Source of the DNA: Phytophthora hibernalis
Lineage: Eukaryota > Oomycota > Peronosporomycetes > Peronosporales > Peronosporaceae
NCBI GenBank assembly: GCA_012656075.1
Contig: JAAKBF010000266.1
Span: 62,001 to 126,000, forward strand
Length of the DNA stretch: 64,000 nucleotides
Direction of reading: 5' to 3'
A program made the position numbers and the translations under genes. Below are positions 22,222 through 33,488 of this stretch, one piece after another (positions within the stretch are counted from its first letter, which is position 1; each line of letters opens with the position of its first letter). A model generated the notes under the pieces. The model saw nothing but the letters and a program-made list of their open reading frames with translations, did no database searches and was not told where the DNA came from.

Positions 22222-23199
22222 CTTGCCTGGTCTCCTCCGTTGCTTGGTGGTCTGCGGGTCAAAACCAGAATAGCGATCTGAACATTTATTGACTGGTGGA
22301 GAAAATCGTTGAAATTTGGATTACGGAATCATCCAGATTGCGAGAATATTGGATAGCGTCTTCAGAAAATAGCGCGACCGTTGGGGATGCTAAGTCTATT
22401 GACAACCTGACCAGTTAGCAATCTTCTTTCTCTATTGCAAAGGATACCCCAGCATCATGCTGGCAGCTTCATGCGCCATTTTGAAGGGTCTTTTTGGCAA
22501 CTTCGTCTGAATAGCATTCTTTCCGTGCGTCAAAATTCGACAGTAGCAGTTGGTCACAGAGGAAGACGTATTTCCAGTGGAACGAGGGCATGACCCGAGC
22601 AGGTTTCCGACGTCGCTGGATTAACCACCTACCGTTATATATCCTACAGATTTCGGCAAATGACGGAGCCCGTATCTTATCCTGTTAGCTGTTGAGCTCG
22701 ATACGATCGACTTCGTTTGGTTGTACCAGTCATCGTGGGCGAGCTACGTATGCAACCAGACGAGGTCAACGCATTAAGCAGAGGTAATAAGAGCATCTCC
22801 AACGCGGAGACCCAATCTGGATCGCAAATAGCAAAATAAACCGGTATTTACCGGTTTCAAAAGGGGTTTGGTCCCTGCAGACCTCAACCAGACCTCAACC
22901 AGTCGCGGCATGAGACGCGCGCAAGATGCACTCTCCATCAGACGACGATCTGTCGCACAGCGAGTGTTGGAAGCAGGATCACGTCGTCTTGCACGCTGAA
23001 GAAGCTGTACACACTCGGCAGCTGGGGACGCGGAGAAGATAAGAGTGCTGGGCAAGCTGGGTACCTGCGACCCACAGCGTGGAGGCCTGCGAGGAGTAGC
23101 AACAGACAAGTTAGCTTTTGGTTAATCTCAATCAATTCGAAACTTACACCCTCGACCACAACCATCCTCTCAAGCGCCTTCGTCAACAACCGACAGGTT
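22222..23199. other. Intergenic with a TIR-like terminus at 22791
   Basis: No gene seen. At 22791 the sequence TAA-GAGCATCTCCAACGCGG matches the first 15 bases of the terminal repeat of the element at 31,696, with a possible TAA target site. The other end was not found. Confidence 0.5.
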
Positions 23200-24237
23200 A
23201 TGAGCTCAACAACGGAGATGACGTACGCCAACTAAGACCAAGCGCCGACCATCATCCGCAGCGACGACGACGTAGTCAGTGTCGCCTCCATCGCGGTTGA
23301 CGGAGTCGCCAAGGTGCTGGAGATGGTAGCGGAGCTCAAGGGGACGTCGGCGCTCGCCTTCAAAGGCTTGAGAGCCGCGTCGTGAACGATGATAAAGGAT
23401 CGGTCGTGTCGTCTAGAAGCAGCACCTTCCGTGCTTATGCGGAGGCGTGCTCCGGGATTGGCTGTCGTATGACAATCGCCTCACTTGAGGACGAAGTCAT
23501 GCCGGCCCCAGCGCGACAACACGCTGCCGCAGAGGCTGCAGACGCTGGCGGCCAACAAGCTCAAGCACCGGCATAACGACTTGGTGGGAACGGTGGCGGG
23601 TATGCGCCAGCCACATCAGGACGCACGGCACCTCGGCTGACAGTACGCGACCTACGCATAGCCATCGAGTCATTTACTGGCAAGGAACTCTACGCATCGC
23701 GGAGGAGCTGAGCAACATGTCGTGGCGTGAAGACGTGAAGTTGGACGTGCTCGGCAGGTACTTGTCGGACAAGGCCGGCCGGCACTTCAATAGCCAAGTC
23801 GACGCCTGGTACATGGAGAACCCGACGCTCTGGTACGCCATGGGCCAGATGAACGCGACGTTCGGACCCAAGGTGTCCAAGTCCTAGGCGCTGCGGCACT
23901 TCACCGCCAAGAAGGACAACTCGATCACGTGGAGCGACCACCTGTTGTACCTCATGGCTGTTAGCGAGGCGGTCGGCGGCGCCAACGATCTGGTGCTGGA
24001 GAACATCTCCAAGTACGCGAGCCCAAGGAGGACTTGCAGGCGGTGCTGCTGGCCAGGTACAACCCGCACCGGACGGACCATTTGCGGCAAGCAGAAGACC
24101 TGGTGTACTTTGCACAGTTGACCGACCATGGTAGCACCACGGGCACGTCCAAGGCAGCGGTCGCGGCGGTCAGCAACACCGGGAAGCAAAACTCTGCAGC
24201 CTTGGCAGAGGCCGGAAAAATAATACCAGTATACTAA
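23200..24237 (+). pseudogene. Ty1/copia gag fragment
   Basis: The frame begins MSSTTEMTYAN at 23200 with an in-frame TAA at 23233. Shifted frames carry gag-like helices (LSDKAGRHFNSQVDAWYME, WSDHLLYLMAVSEAVGGAND) ending before the zinc knuckle. The matching knuckle, protease and integrase lie at 30.5-33.3 kb and an RT lies inverted next door, so the element is fragmented. No LTR was identified. Confidence 0.65.
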
Positions 24238-24342
24238 CTCGAGGGGAAGTATAATACAAAATAAACCAATTATTGCACTAAATATCTGCTCAGAGTAACC
24301 GGCTAAAACTTGAACCGTAATGTATCCCAGCCGGATGGAGGC

Positions 24343-25702
24343 TTACAAAATATGACCTACTAATGCCTCATCGGAGTTGCCTGTACGTGGGCGGTTTTGG
24401 AGGGCGTACTGTGAAAGGGGGATGGGGGTGAGTGGGTGGGGCTCCCTTGTGAAATTGATAAATGATAACTGATCGAGTTCTGGTGTTCTCTCGTGATAAT
24501 CATGTGTGGAGTCCGCATCTTGCAACCCGAATTTGTCGAGCAGTTCGTCGACCGTCGCCTCCTGGATCAGCGTGTACTCGCCTTTGGGTGAGTGCTTTAC
24601 GCTCATGTCCAGAAACTTGCAAACGATGCCCAGTTCCTTGATCTGGAGCGTGACGAGCATTCTAAAGAGCTCGTCCACATGCCCCCTCACTCGTTCCCGT
24701 GACTTTCAATTCATCGACGTACACACCTACCACGGTCATGCCCGACTTGTCCGAATTGAAGTACATACACGTGTCCGTCGCGCACTGAACGAAGCCACCC
24801 TTGATGAGCTCGTCGTGTAGCGTATTGGCCCACAGGCGACCAGCCTGCTTCAGGCCGTACAGGCTGCTGCGAAGCCGTAACACCATCTGGATTTTGTCCT
24901 TCACACCGTGTTCGCGCATCTTGTCCTCGTCCACAGCCATGTCCTGAGGGACACGCAAGTGGATATCCATGTCTCGTTCGGTCTCGTCCTTCACGTACGC
25001 ATTCGGCATGTCGCCGTGTCGGGCCGGAACCCCCCAACACCAAGATCACTTTGGTGCTCGTTGTATCCATGACCACCGAAGAAGTCACCGTGTTGTTGAC
25101 ACCGTGCACCTGCTCGTTCCCACACGCGACCAACCGGAACTTGTAGCGCTCTACGTTACCGTTTGCATCGGTCTTGGTCTTGAAGACCCACTTGGTGTGC
25201 AGTGGCTGAACCTCACCCTTTCGGACCATTAGCTCCCAGGTCTTGTTGTCCACCAGCGATGCGAGCTCGGACTCCGCTGCCGTGCGCCACTTGGTGCTGT
25301 CGTCGGACTTCATGGCTTCATACCAGTTTTTGGGGTCCTTGCGGTACACAGCGCCAACGATCTCACGTGGTGGTGTCTTCGAGTTGCCACAGCGAGTCAT
25401 CATCCCGTGCGTGGCCTTCACCGTGTTCTCGACTGCAGACTTGTCCGTTGACTAGGACTTGTGCTTGTTGCGACCCCGCGCTTACCGCGTGACTTCCTGG
25501 CTGCCCTGGGAGTGGTCATCGACGATGTTGCCTCCGGCTCCTTCCGATTGCCACGCCCCTCAGGCTGGATACCACCTGGCATACCCGTGGACAACTCGAC
25601 GCTGGCCGACTTCATCATCCTGTCCGAGCCGTCGGTCTCTTCCGTGCACACCGCGTTCAGCTGGCGCGTCACCGCCTGGAGCGATTGATGCAATTCCAGC
25701 AT
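24343..25702 (-). pseudogene. Ty1/copia reverse transcriptase fragment, inverted relative to gag
   Basis: Minus-strand frames encode the copia RT start (KWRTAAESELASLVDNKTWEL, LHTKWVFKTKTDANG), the middle block SSLYGLKQAGRLWANTLHDEL, and the active-site region as VYVDELKVTGTS where copia elements have YVDD. Breaks lie near 25420, 25035 and 24680. The loss of the second Asp plus the breaks mark it as dead. It abuts the piggyBac sequence at about 25,690. Confidence 0.8.
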
Positions 25703-27537
25703 CGCTTATTCTGGAAGATACAGAAGAAGGTCAGGCGGGATTGGTGGCTATTCCGGATGATCCGGTGGAGAGCGTTCAGAATCGTGCTGCGGATGAGACC
25801 AACGGGTACCGTGACCAGAATATTGCTGCCGTTGCAGCTTCTCGCAGAGCAAAGCTTCTGGCTCGCCAAGCCGAAGACTCGCGTCAGTGTCCCCGACTTG
25901 GGCGAGATCGAAGCGAACCTGCGCAAGTTCAAGAGGATCAAGCCTTACGAAATTGTGCACGTAATTGCGCTCCTGTTTGCTCGAGCTATTGCTCCTGTCC
26001 GAGATGGTCGCGCTAAACATTGGCCGACTAAGGAAGATGGAGCCATCCCCCGAGGAACCTTCTCACGTTTCATGAAGCGCGCTCGGTTTGAAGACATCAT
26101 CAAGTATCTACACTTCAATAACAACGAAGACGGAGGGGCCCATGCCGACCGGGCCTGGAAAGTTCGACCACTTTTGCAAGACTGTCGAGAAGACCTTCCG
26201 GCGTGGGTACCGTCTTGGAAAAGTTATCTCTTTCGACGAGGGCATGATGCCCAACCGCATTAAGTACAACCCGATGCGCGTATACATGCCCGATAAGCCC
26301 AGCAAGTACGGCACCAAGTTTTACCTGACTTGCTGTGCTGAGACCGCTTACTGCTCTCGGTGAGTAACCTTATTCCGTACCATACAGATTTCTTGATTAC
26401 GGATGATACAGAATAACTTACTCGAACTTATGATATTCTGTATGAACATCTTTAGAGTCGAGGTGTACTGCGGCGCAGACAAAAGAAGAAGAAGAAGAAG
26501 TCACCGTCTGAGACATTGGGTGTTGGACCTAAAGCTGTGGTGCGAAACATTTCAAAGGCGTTGATCGGCCAGCCGCTGAAGCGGCTAGTCGCCACGCACA
26601 GCTTCTACTCTACGGTAGCTCTGAGCTTGAAGCTGCTGCAAATGGGGTTATACCACGTTGGAACTACACGCATTGATCGATTGGGATGGTGCCCGATGCA
26701 TTTCACACAATCGAAGCGACCGAAGCGACAGAAGCGAATGCCACGGGGCACCTATCGTATCGCGCAAGCCCGTGATCACCCGGAACTTGTTGTCTTGAGT
26801 TGTATGGATTCCAAACCGGTCAACATGATCGCGACCGGCTGCAGTACACAGCTTTCCAGTGTACTTCGTACTGAGAAGGACGGCTCGCGAAGTACAGTGC
26901 CATGCCCACAGCTGGTCGTGGACTATGGCCTCGGTATGGGGGGCGTTGACGTCCATGACCAGCTGCGTCTCCAGCGCTACAGTATCCAGAAGTCCGTTTC
27001 GCTACGGAAATACTACAAGCAACTCTTCTTGTGCATCGTTGACATGGCCGTCGTCAATGGGTACATCGTGCACTGAAAAACAAAGGAGAAACGCCAGCTA
27101 CACATGCAGACTACTTGCGACGCTTGCACAATCAGTTACTGGCGCTTCGCTCGGTCAACTTTGAGACGCATATGAACGCCGAGGACTTGGTCTCTGTACC
27201 AATTCCACAGCAGGAGCATACGTTAGTCAACACGGAGGCATTCTACTCGTCAGGCAAGCAGAACAAGCGTCGCCAGTACCTGTGTAAAGTTTGCTCTGCA
27301 TTTGCAGACACCAAGACGAAGTCTTTTGAGACGAGTTTCTTCTGCCCACGCTGCAGCGACACGTTTGGTGGCTACGTGCCGCTTTGCCGTCAGGCACGTA
27401 GGATCGAGACTGGTAACGCGCTTACCTGCTCTCAGATCTGGCACGAGACATGGAACAATGGCAAACAGATCTCGCCAAGCCTAAAGAAAAAGATTCGCTT
27501 CCGCAAGCGCAAGAGAGGCGAGGAGGATGAAGAGTAA
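25685..27537 (+). pseudogene. piggyBac-type transposase (PGBD4-like)
   Basis: Frames give the piggyBac core: RIKPYEIVHVIALLF, FEDIIKYLHFNN, VISFDEGMMPNRIKY, MRVYMPDKPSKYGTKFYL, CMDSKPVNMIATGCS, MGGVDVHDQLRLQRYS, and a C-terminal Cys-rich domain (CKVCSAFAD...CPRC). A 96-bp GT-AG intron at 26360-26455 joins CSR to VEVYCGAD in frame. Breaks occur near 25865, 26170, the (GAA)n run at about 26485, and near 27075. The true N-terminus is missing; the left edge meets copia RT sequence. The right TIR is at 28,018-28,034. Confidence 0.85.
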
Positions 27538-27604
27538 GTATAGGAAACCGTTGCATGTTATCCCCTCAGTACATGTTGTCAGTTTTACTGCGATGATTGG
27601 TGTT

Positions 27605-27694
27605 CTCGAGCGCGCGCAGAGAAATAATCGCCCTGTTCCTTCTCACTAATACCGTTAGTTAGGAACTGGGCGATTTTTTCCTCTGCGCGCGAGC
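27605..27694. repeat. Long imperfect hairpin in piggyBac 3' region
   Basis: Arms 27605-27640 (CTCGAGCGCGCGCAG..., CGCCCTGTTCCT) and 27661-27694 (AGGAACTGGGCG..., CTGCGCGCGAGC) pair over about 34 bases with a few mismatches. It sits between the transposase stop and the right TIR. Confidence 0.7.
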
Positions 27695-27988
27695 TGCAGC
27701 CGCCGCGTGGAGCCTCTAACTGGTGGTCGGGGTCAACACTGGCTCACGATGGTCTCGTACCGAAATGGACGGGTATTGAACCTCAGGAGGTTTTCGGCTG
27801 TGTCTTACGCTCGGGAGGCCCAATGAAAGGTCGTTATTTTTGCAGCTGGTAGGCACATTGTTCATGTTTTGTCATCATTCGTAGCTGCTTTGTGCTAGAA
27901 GTGCGCGGTCGCTGTACGTTTACCCTGAAGGGGGCTCCAACAGCATATTATCGGGTGGTATCGAAGCATACTTTAATCAAGATAATTA

Positions 27989-28034
27989 CTTATTCTGTAG
28001 GATACAGAATAAGCGGCGGGGCTAGAAGGGTTAA
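27989..28034 (+). repeat. piggyBac right terminal inverted repeat with TTAA
   Basis: The end reads GGGGCTAGAAGGGTTAA at 28018-28034, the reverse of the TTAACCCTT... start typical of piggyBac, and stops at the TTAA target. Just inside is a palindrome CTTATTCTGTA..TACAGAATAAG (27989-28013). A second copy of the same end is at 33,920-33,959. Confidence 0.8.
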
Positions 28035-28522
28035 TCAAACGAGGAGAAAAAAATAACCAGTTACCGGTACGATAAATCAAATCATGGTCCGATTTTCGTA
28101 TGGATCAAAAGTCGACGTCCATAAATACAATTTTGTTGAATGTAAAATACTACAGTAGTACTACTTCTGAAGTACTACTACCGGTAGTATATGTCACTGT
28201 ACCGTACTGTACAATTGTCTGTGACTACCGGTAATACAACTTCCGCACACTCGACATGGAATATTCAAATCGGTCTGAGCTCGACTTGATCTGAGCCATG
28301 TCGTCCGACTAATTCGTCGGGATATGGACCTATTTACCGCAAAATTCGACGACGGCATCGCTAGTTCAATTATCCGAAACCAATCGTGACCGCGTCCGTT
28401 TTGCAACGGACCGAAATTCCTCAGCAACAGGCACCATCGTCGATCAGTCGTCATATTTTTTGATTCAGCAGTAAGTCCTCGCTTCAGGGCTCCGTTCGTC
28501 TACATACTACTTGTACGCGGCA
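28035..28522. other. Intergenic, 5' flank of GT32 gene
   Basis: No gene. Palindromic runs around TAGTACTACTTC / GAAGTACTACTA at about 28155-28180 and several TACCGGTA motifs are present. The promoter of the GT32 gene should lie here. Confidence 0.5.
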
Positions 28523-29589
28523 ATGGTGAGGCGGCTCGACAACCCTGGACCAGTGCGTGTATCAACTCCACGTCCACGGAACTTTTTCTTGGCAGTTGTC
28601 ATGATGTCTTTCGTCGGAGCGCTCGTCGTATCTTTTCAAATGGGCTTCATGCCTCGTGCAGTGTCAAGTGATATGCCTGTACGAAGCCTCTTACACGCGC
28701 GGGCAAAAGGAGAATCGTTGATACAAGCGAGAGGTTCAAACTCCAGCGCGATTATCCCTCGCATCATTCACCAGTCGTGGAAAACATCGACAAGATTCCT
28801 GCTCGGTTCCATCCGTGGATGAGAAGCTGGGTTGACTTCCACCCGTCATGGACCTACGTGTTTTGGACAGACGAAGACAACCTGCAATTGTTTGAGAACC
28901 GCTACCCGCAGTATCTTCACATCGCCAAGGCTGTTCAAAAAGTCGCTCTGGCGGACATGGCGCGATATGCGCTGCTACACAGTGTGGGTGGGTTGTATAT
29001 CGACGCGGACTTTGAGTGCTTGCACCCGTTCGACTCCCTGCACCAGGAAAACGAACTTTTTCTCAGCACCGAGCCATTCGCCCACTCCGTGCTTCTTGAG
29101 GGTACCAGCTCTGCTGCTCTGTGCAATGCACTTATGGCGTCTGCTCCTGGACACCCATTCTGGCTGCGCGTGCTGGACAACATCAAGGAGAAGTTCGACC
29201 GTGACGAGGATCTGGGAGATCCAGTATCGCTGACAGGTCCACGGATCGTGAAGCAGACGTACCTGAACTCGACTCCCGAAGAAGAAGCAGAAGTGGTGGT
29301 GTTCCCGTCGGAGTACTTTTACCCGGACATTGCACGTTGGAACGCGGAGTCGCTTGATGCAAGATGCCGTGAGCGCAACGATGACGCTGCAAAAGAAGCA
29401 TGCGAATGGTTGCAGAAGTTCCCAAATGGCGAGTTTACCAGCAACACTCATGCAGTTCATCACTGGCAGTGCACTTGGTGTAGGGGCGACAACAGCGACG
29501 AGTTTGGATCCCTTAGCGATATCTTTGAGGCACCTCCCATGCGTCCAAACATCACATCCACTGGCGTGTCGTTCACTAAATATTGGTAG
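28523..29589 (+). CDS. GT32 (Och1-like) glycosyltransferase
   Basis: Type II Golgi protein of about 355 residues. ATG 28523 is followed by a short cytoplasmic tail and a membrane helix (FFLAVVMMSFVGALVV). The catalytic part has IIPRIIHQSWK, W-YVFWTDED, ALADMARYALLHSVGG, and the DXD motif in LYIDADFECLHPF. It ends TGVSFTKYW. The frame shifts at A-run 28781-28784; one added A turns the join into HQSWKNIDKIPARFHP, as the family requires. GT32 enzymes initiate outer-chain mannosylation in fungi or add sugars to sphingolipids; which applies here is not decided by sequence. Confidence 0.88.
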
Positions 29590-30186
29590 TAAGAATTCAA
29601 ATGGAAAGCATATACATCCATGTAGCTCAATGTCGTTGGCTTATCTTGTAGCAGCCTAACTTCCTTTCTCTGTTTTTTGACGCCCTCCCCTTTGTCCTTG
29701 AAGTGCAAGCCGAATAAGACAAGGATCACTTCTGGATCGAGACAGATCTAGCTCTTGGTACATTGGTTACCGTAATTAGTGTGTGTTCGCAGCTAGGATA
29801 TGTTTTCGAAAACTAGAACGCTTGGCTAAAAATGACCACAGCGTGTTTCCACGAATTAGGCGACTGGATTAATGCAGGAACGATTATAATTGGTTGAGAA
29901 TCAAGACCAGGACGCCCGTTCAAAATCTCAAAAGTATAAGTTTATCCAGGTTTTTCTATCCTTAAGAATTAATGTGAGTGAGATTAATTACGGTAACCAC
30001 TGTAACACATTTTGACGAGATGTCTGTCGTCTGCAGAGTGTGAGTGTCATTACAGTCGTCCCTCCCAAAATTGAACCCTTCTTAATTGATATGAAAGGAT
30101 AAGTGATCAGATTTTTCAATTTTGGCATCTCCCGTTTGCGGTTATAGAAGTTTTCGATATTAAAGAAGAACACATGATAATCCCTC
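29590..30186. other. Intergenic between GT32 gene and a truncated coding fragment
   Basis: No convincing gene. Short minus-strand frames continue past the fragment stop at 30187 but have no recognisable content. Confidence 0.5.
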
Positions 30187-30522
30187 TCAGTACTGATAAG
30201 TGATTGCATTCTGCAAGCAGATATCGGCAATATTAGACAGCGTGAGAGCTTGCTGCTTCCTGGATGCGATCGACTTCCCTCGTATCTCCAGAAGCTGACG
30301 AGACAGGAAGCGGTGAGTGGGAACCACGTCATCATTGTCGCTCTCATTCGCTGCGAAGTACCGCAGAATCAAATTGGCAGCTTCTGTAAACCCCCGGTCG
30401 GTTGGTGCTGCTACCGGAGACGCTGCATCTTGTTCGCTGCAGTAGCCGAAGTCTAGGCATGGGGTCTGATAGCAGCAGAACTCGACAACAGTGTCGTCGC
30501 AGTAGTCATAGTGACTGCATTC
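30187..30522 (-). CDS. Unrecognised Cys-rich coding fragment, truncated by the copia element
   Basis: An open minus frame of 112 codons without a good start. It begins ECSHYDYCDDTVVEFCCYQ with seven cysteines in 30 residues, then DRGFTEAANLILRYFAANES and HRFLSRQLLEIRGKSI, and ends NAITYQY. Composition and length suggest real coding sequence rather than a shadow. The upstream part is missing where copia sequence begins at about 30,540, so insertion or rearrangement may have cut a gene. Function unknown. Confidence 0.4.
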   Translation of the reverse strand, partial: ECSHYDYCDDTVVEFCCYQTPCLDFGYCSEQDAASPVAAPTDRGFTEAANLILRYFAANESDNDDVVPTHRFLSRQLLEIRGKSIASRKQQALTLSNIADICLQNAITYQY

Positions 30523-31695
30523 TCATCAGCCGGGCAGAATAAGCTGTCAATTGAAATCCCCGACGAGCTTTTTGCAAGAGCATGCAGCCTCGTATCTGCT
30601 CGACCGATTCCAGCACCAGGCAGCAGAGAAGTTCTTCTGAGCGCGGCGAAAGCCGCGAATGCTTCAAGTGTTGCCAGGTTGGCCACTTGAAGCGCAACTG
30701 CCCCGTAAAAGGCAAGCCAGCATTCCTGTTAGCCGTAGTGGAAGGAGCAGGGGGCTCGATCATTGGATCCTTGACAGTGGGTCTAGTAGGCACCTGGTGC
30801 GCTCGCCGGACCAGCTGATCGACGCCGTGGCCGTCGAGGAGGACTGACTCATTCCCAACGGGGAGAACCTGCGCTTGCGGCTCGAGGGAAGCGCGCAGTT
30901 CTCGGTGCGTATGGACGGCGAGACGCGGCTCATGGAGCTGCGCGAGGTCTACTACGCGGAGGACTTGCCGTGGAACATAATCTCTTACGGAAAGCTGGAC
31001 GAGCGCGACTACGAGTTGCGCTACCAGGAAGGAGCACGCGCGCTCGTGCGGCGCAGTGACGGGATCAAGCTGTTCGACGTGCACAAGGACAACAACCACG
31101 TGCTGGTCGTGCGCGTGGCCGACGACGGCAAGACCAATGGTAGAGTGGGTGACGCGGAGTCGCGCATGCTCACGACTCTCACGGAGGCAGCAGCCGAGTC
31201 AGTACCGGAGGCACAGGATGGCAGCCTTTACCACTTCCACCTACTGTTGGGCCACCTGACCTACGACACCATCGAGAGGATCACCAACGACCCGGCCAGC
31301 GGGATCCGGCTGACGGACAAAGATCGACCGGCGTGTGTGACGTGTGCCAAGGGAAAGCAGCGTCGCAACAAACAGTCGCGCAAGGACACCGGCGCCAACG
31401 AACCGATCGATCGCGTCGGTGGCGTTATCTGCAGCGACATCAAGGACCTGATCACACCGCACGACTGGAGGGGCAACAGGTACTTGATTAACTTTATCGA
31501 CTACAAGACCAACTATTGCCGCGTGTTCCTGGCCAAGACCAAGGACAGCGCGACGAAGCAGTTCGAACACCTTCTCGTGTACTTTGAGAAGCGTTTCAAC
31601 TGCAGTGTACACTGCCTAAGGCCTGACGGTGGCGGCGAGTACAAGGTGGTGGATCCGTTCTGCAAGACCGCAATAATGAGGCGCCAGGTGTCTGA

Positions 31696-32790
31696 GAGCA
31701 TCTCCAACGGTAAGTCTTAATTGAAGAGTTAACAGGGGTCTGTGGGGCCCTTTAAGACCTCATGTTTTAAAACAAGACTTCGCGATCTCCGGTTTCCACA
31801 GCGGTGAGTCTTAACGCGAGTCTTAACCTAATATTTTGACCAATCAAATCATTCATTCTCGAAGTATCTTTGGAGGGCGAATGGACAGGTTTCCTACCTG
31901 TATGTCGACGGCGGTCGAGAGGCTGCTGCGGAGCCTGCGGCTGAGTTATCGATCGAGACTCTAACTGCGGATGAGGTGACTGAGGAGGTCGTGGGGCCTA
32001 TTGCCGCGAAGAAGGTGATTGAGGAGGAAGTGGTGGTGCAGGTTGTCAGGAAAGAGGCTGCTGTTGAGGAAGTTGAGGTGGGCCAGGAAGAGAAGCTGTC
32101 GAGAAAGATTCTACTGCTATTGAAAAGGTCGTCCAAGACGAAATTGCCGAACCTGTGGAATTGGAAGAGCTTATCGCTGATCCTGAGGTTGTACACGAAG
32201 AGAATGGGGAGATGACGGCAGAACAAGTTGATAAGGGGTCTGCATACCTCACTCGTGTTGGAGTCATTGTCTAGGAGATCGTGAGGCGGCGATGGTGGTG
32301 CAGACTGTACACGACGCGGTCGTGTGCGTTGCTGTTGGCACCAAGCTTGAGGGAGAGACTATTGATCCCGCTCAAGCTGCTGTCGAAGAAGATCTGTTGC
32401 GGTTGAGGAGGTGGTCAAAGAAGCCACTGGTATTGCAGAGGCAGCGTCTACACCGGCAAGTGAAGAGGTTGTCGATCTTAGGAAGCTCTTCACGCGAATA
32501 TCCTCCATCCCTGCAGATGAAGAGGACGGGAGAACACTCAGACAAAGCCCGGGGCCCTTTCCCCATAATCTTGAGATCTTCGTGCAGGTTTATTACCCTT
32601 GTTGAAGTGTGTGCACCACACAATCCATTAAAACTGGCCTTATTTTGAGACCTGAGGCAAGTCCGATAGGACTTCCTGAAGTTAAAACTGGCAATAGGAC
32701 CTGTCGTTGGAGGATTAAAACTTTGGGCCAGGTCTTAATGCGTTACTTTTACGTTAAAACCGCCGTTAAGACTTGCCGTTGGAGATGCTC
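31696..32790. mobile_element. Non-autonomous TIR transposon (PIF/Harbinger-like) with captured coding sequence
   Basis: Left TIR 31696-31720 begins GAGCATCTCCAACGG and ends AAGTCTTAA; right TIR 32766-32790 is its reverse complement with one mismatch in 25. Both sides carry TGA (31693-31695 and 32791-32793), a 3-bp target duplication fitting the TNA preference of PIF/Harbinger. The host site is the copia integrase gene, which reads through when the element is removed. The interior encodes an acidic, Val/Glu-rich protein fragment on the plus strand (see next entry) and no transposase. Confidence 0.85.
31876..32605 (+). pseudogene. Acidic Val/Glu-rich coding fragment inside the TIR element
   Basis: Plus frames run NGQVSYLYVDGGREAAAEPA, VTEEVVGPIAAKKVIEEE, VQDEIAEPVELEELI, then after breaks VVQTVHDAVVCVAVGTKLEG and LRKLFTRISSIPADEEDG. 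Breaks near 32090, 32280 and 32400 divide it. The biased but non-random composition and consistent frame sense suggest capture from a host gene rather than transposon sequence. I do not recognise the source. Confidence 0.5.
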
Positions 32791-33488
32791 TGAGGCCGAC
32801 AACCAAGCCTCGAATGGGAAGGCGGAACGCATGCACCAGACGATCATGGGTATGGTGCGCTCCATGATATTTGACTGTGACCTACCGTTGAGCTTCTGGG
32901 TGGACGCGGCGGGGTACGCGGCGTACATCTTGAACCGCAGTCCAACGCGGAGCAATCCGGGCCGCGCGTCTCCACTCGAGATTCTGACCGGACAGAAGCC
33001 CAAGGTAACGGACATCGTTATCGTCGGTTCCCCGTCCACATCGATCCGGGAGAACAAGCACCGTGCGCTTGCGGCTCGTGCGGAGGAGGGCCTGACAGTG
33101 GGCAAGGACGACGAGACCAATGGGCACCGTGTGTTGTTCACGAAGGACCGCGTGGTGCGCACTACACATCACGTGCAGAATGTACAGACACCGAACAAGG
33201 ACTCGGGTGGGGCAGGAGAGCAAACACCCAGGCCTGGCTTCGATTGCCGTTGTCTCCGACGCTGGCAAACCCGTGCTGGAACGCTCGGCCCTGACGACGA
33301 GAACCGGAGGCACAACATCAGGCACCGTCAGGGAGGGGAGGGGTGACTGCCGTCCCACCGCTGCATACGAAGCCTGTTTACCCGTAGGCGCTCGACTGGA
33401 GGTGGGGATGCTTATCAGGACAGGGATGGGGAGTTTCAAGCGGCCAGACTGTCGCCCAAAATCCATGATCTCGTCCTCACCTGTAGAA

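Larger units (their letters stand above)
30540..33350 (+). pseudogene. Ty1/copia zinc knuckle, protease and integrase, interrupted
   Basis: Frames from 30582 give a CX2CX4HX4C knuckle (CFKCCQVGHLKRNC), the protease site WILDSGSSRHLV, integrase HHCC (HLLLGHLTYDTI ... CVTCAKGKQ), and the catalytic residues: Asp in ICSDIKD, Asp in RPDGGGEY, Glu in NGKAERMH. Between the second Asp and the Glu lies a 1,095-bp TIR element (31696-32790). Removing it with one TGA copy restores the frame exactly (RRQVSEADNQ). Breaks near 30770 and 30847 separate gag from protease. No RT follows on this side; the only RT in the window is inverted at 24.3-25.7 kb. Confidence 0.85.

Noticed and set aside
28155..28240. 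CRISPR-like or satellite array
   Set aside because: The repeats are short overlapping palindromes of irregular spacing, without unique spacers.
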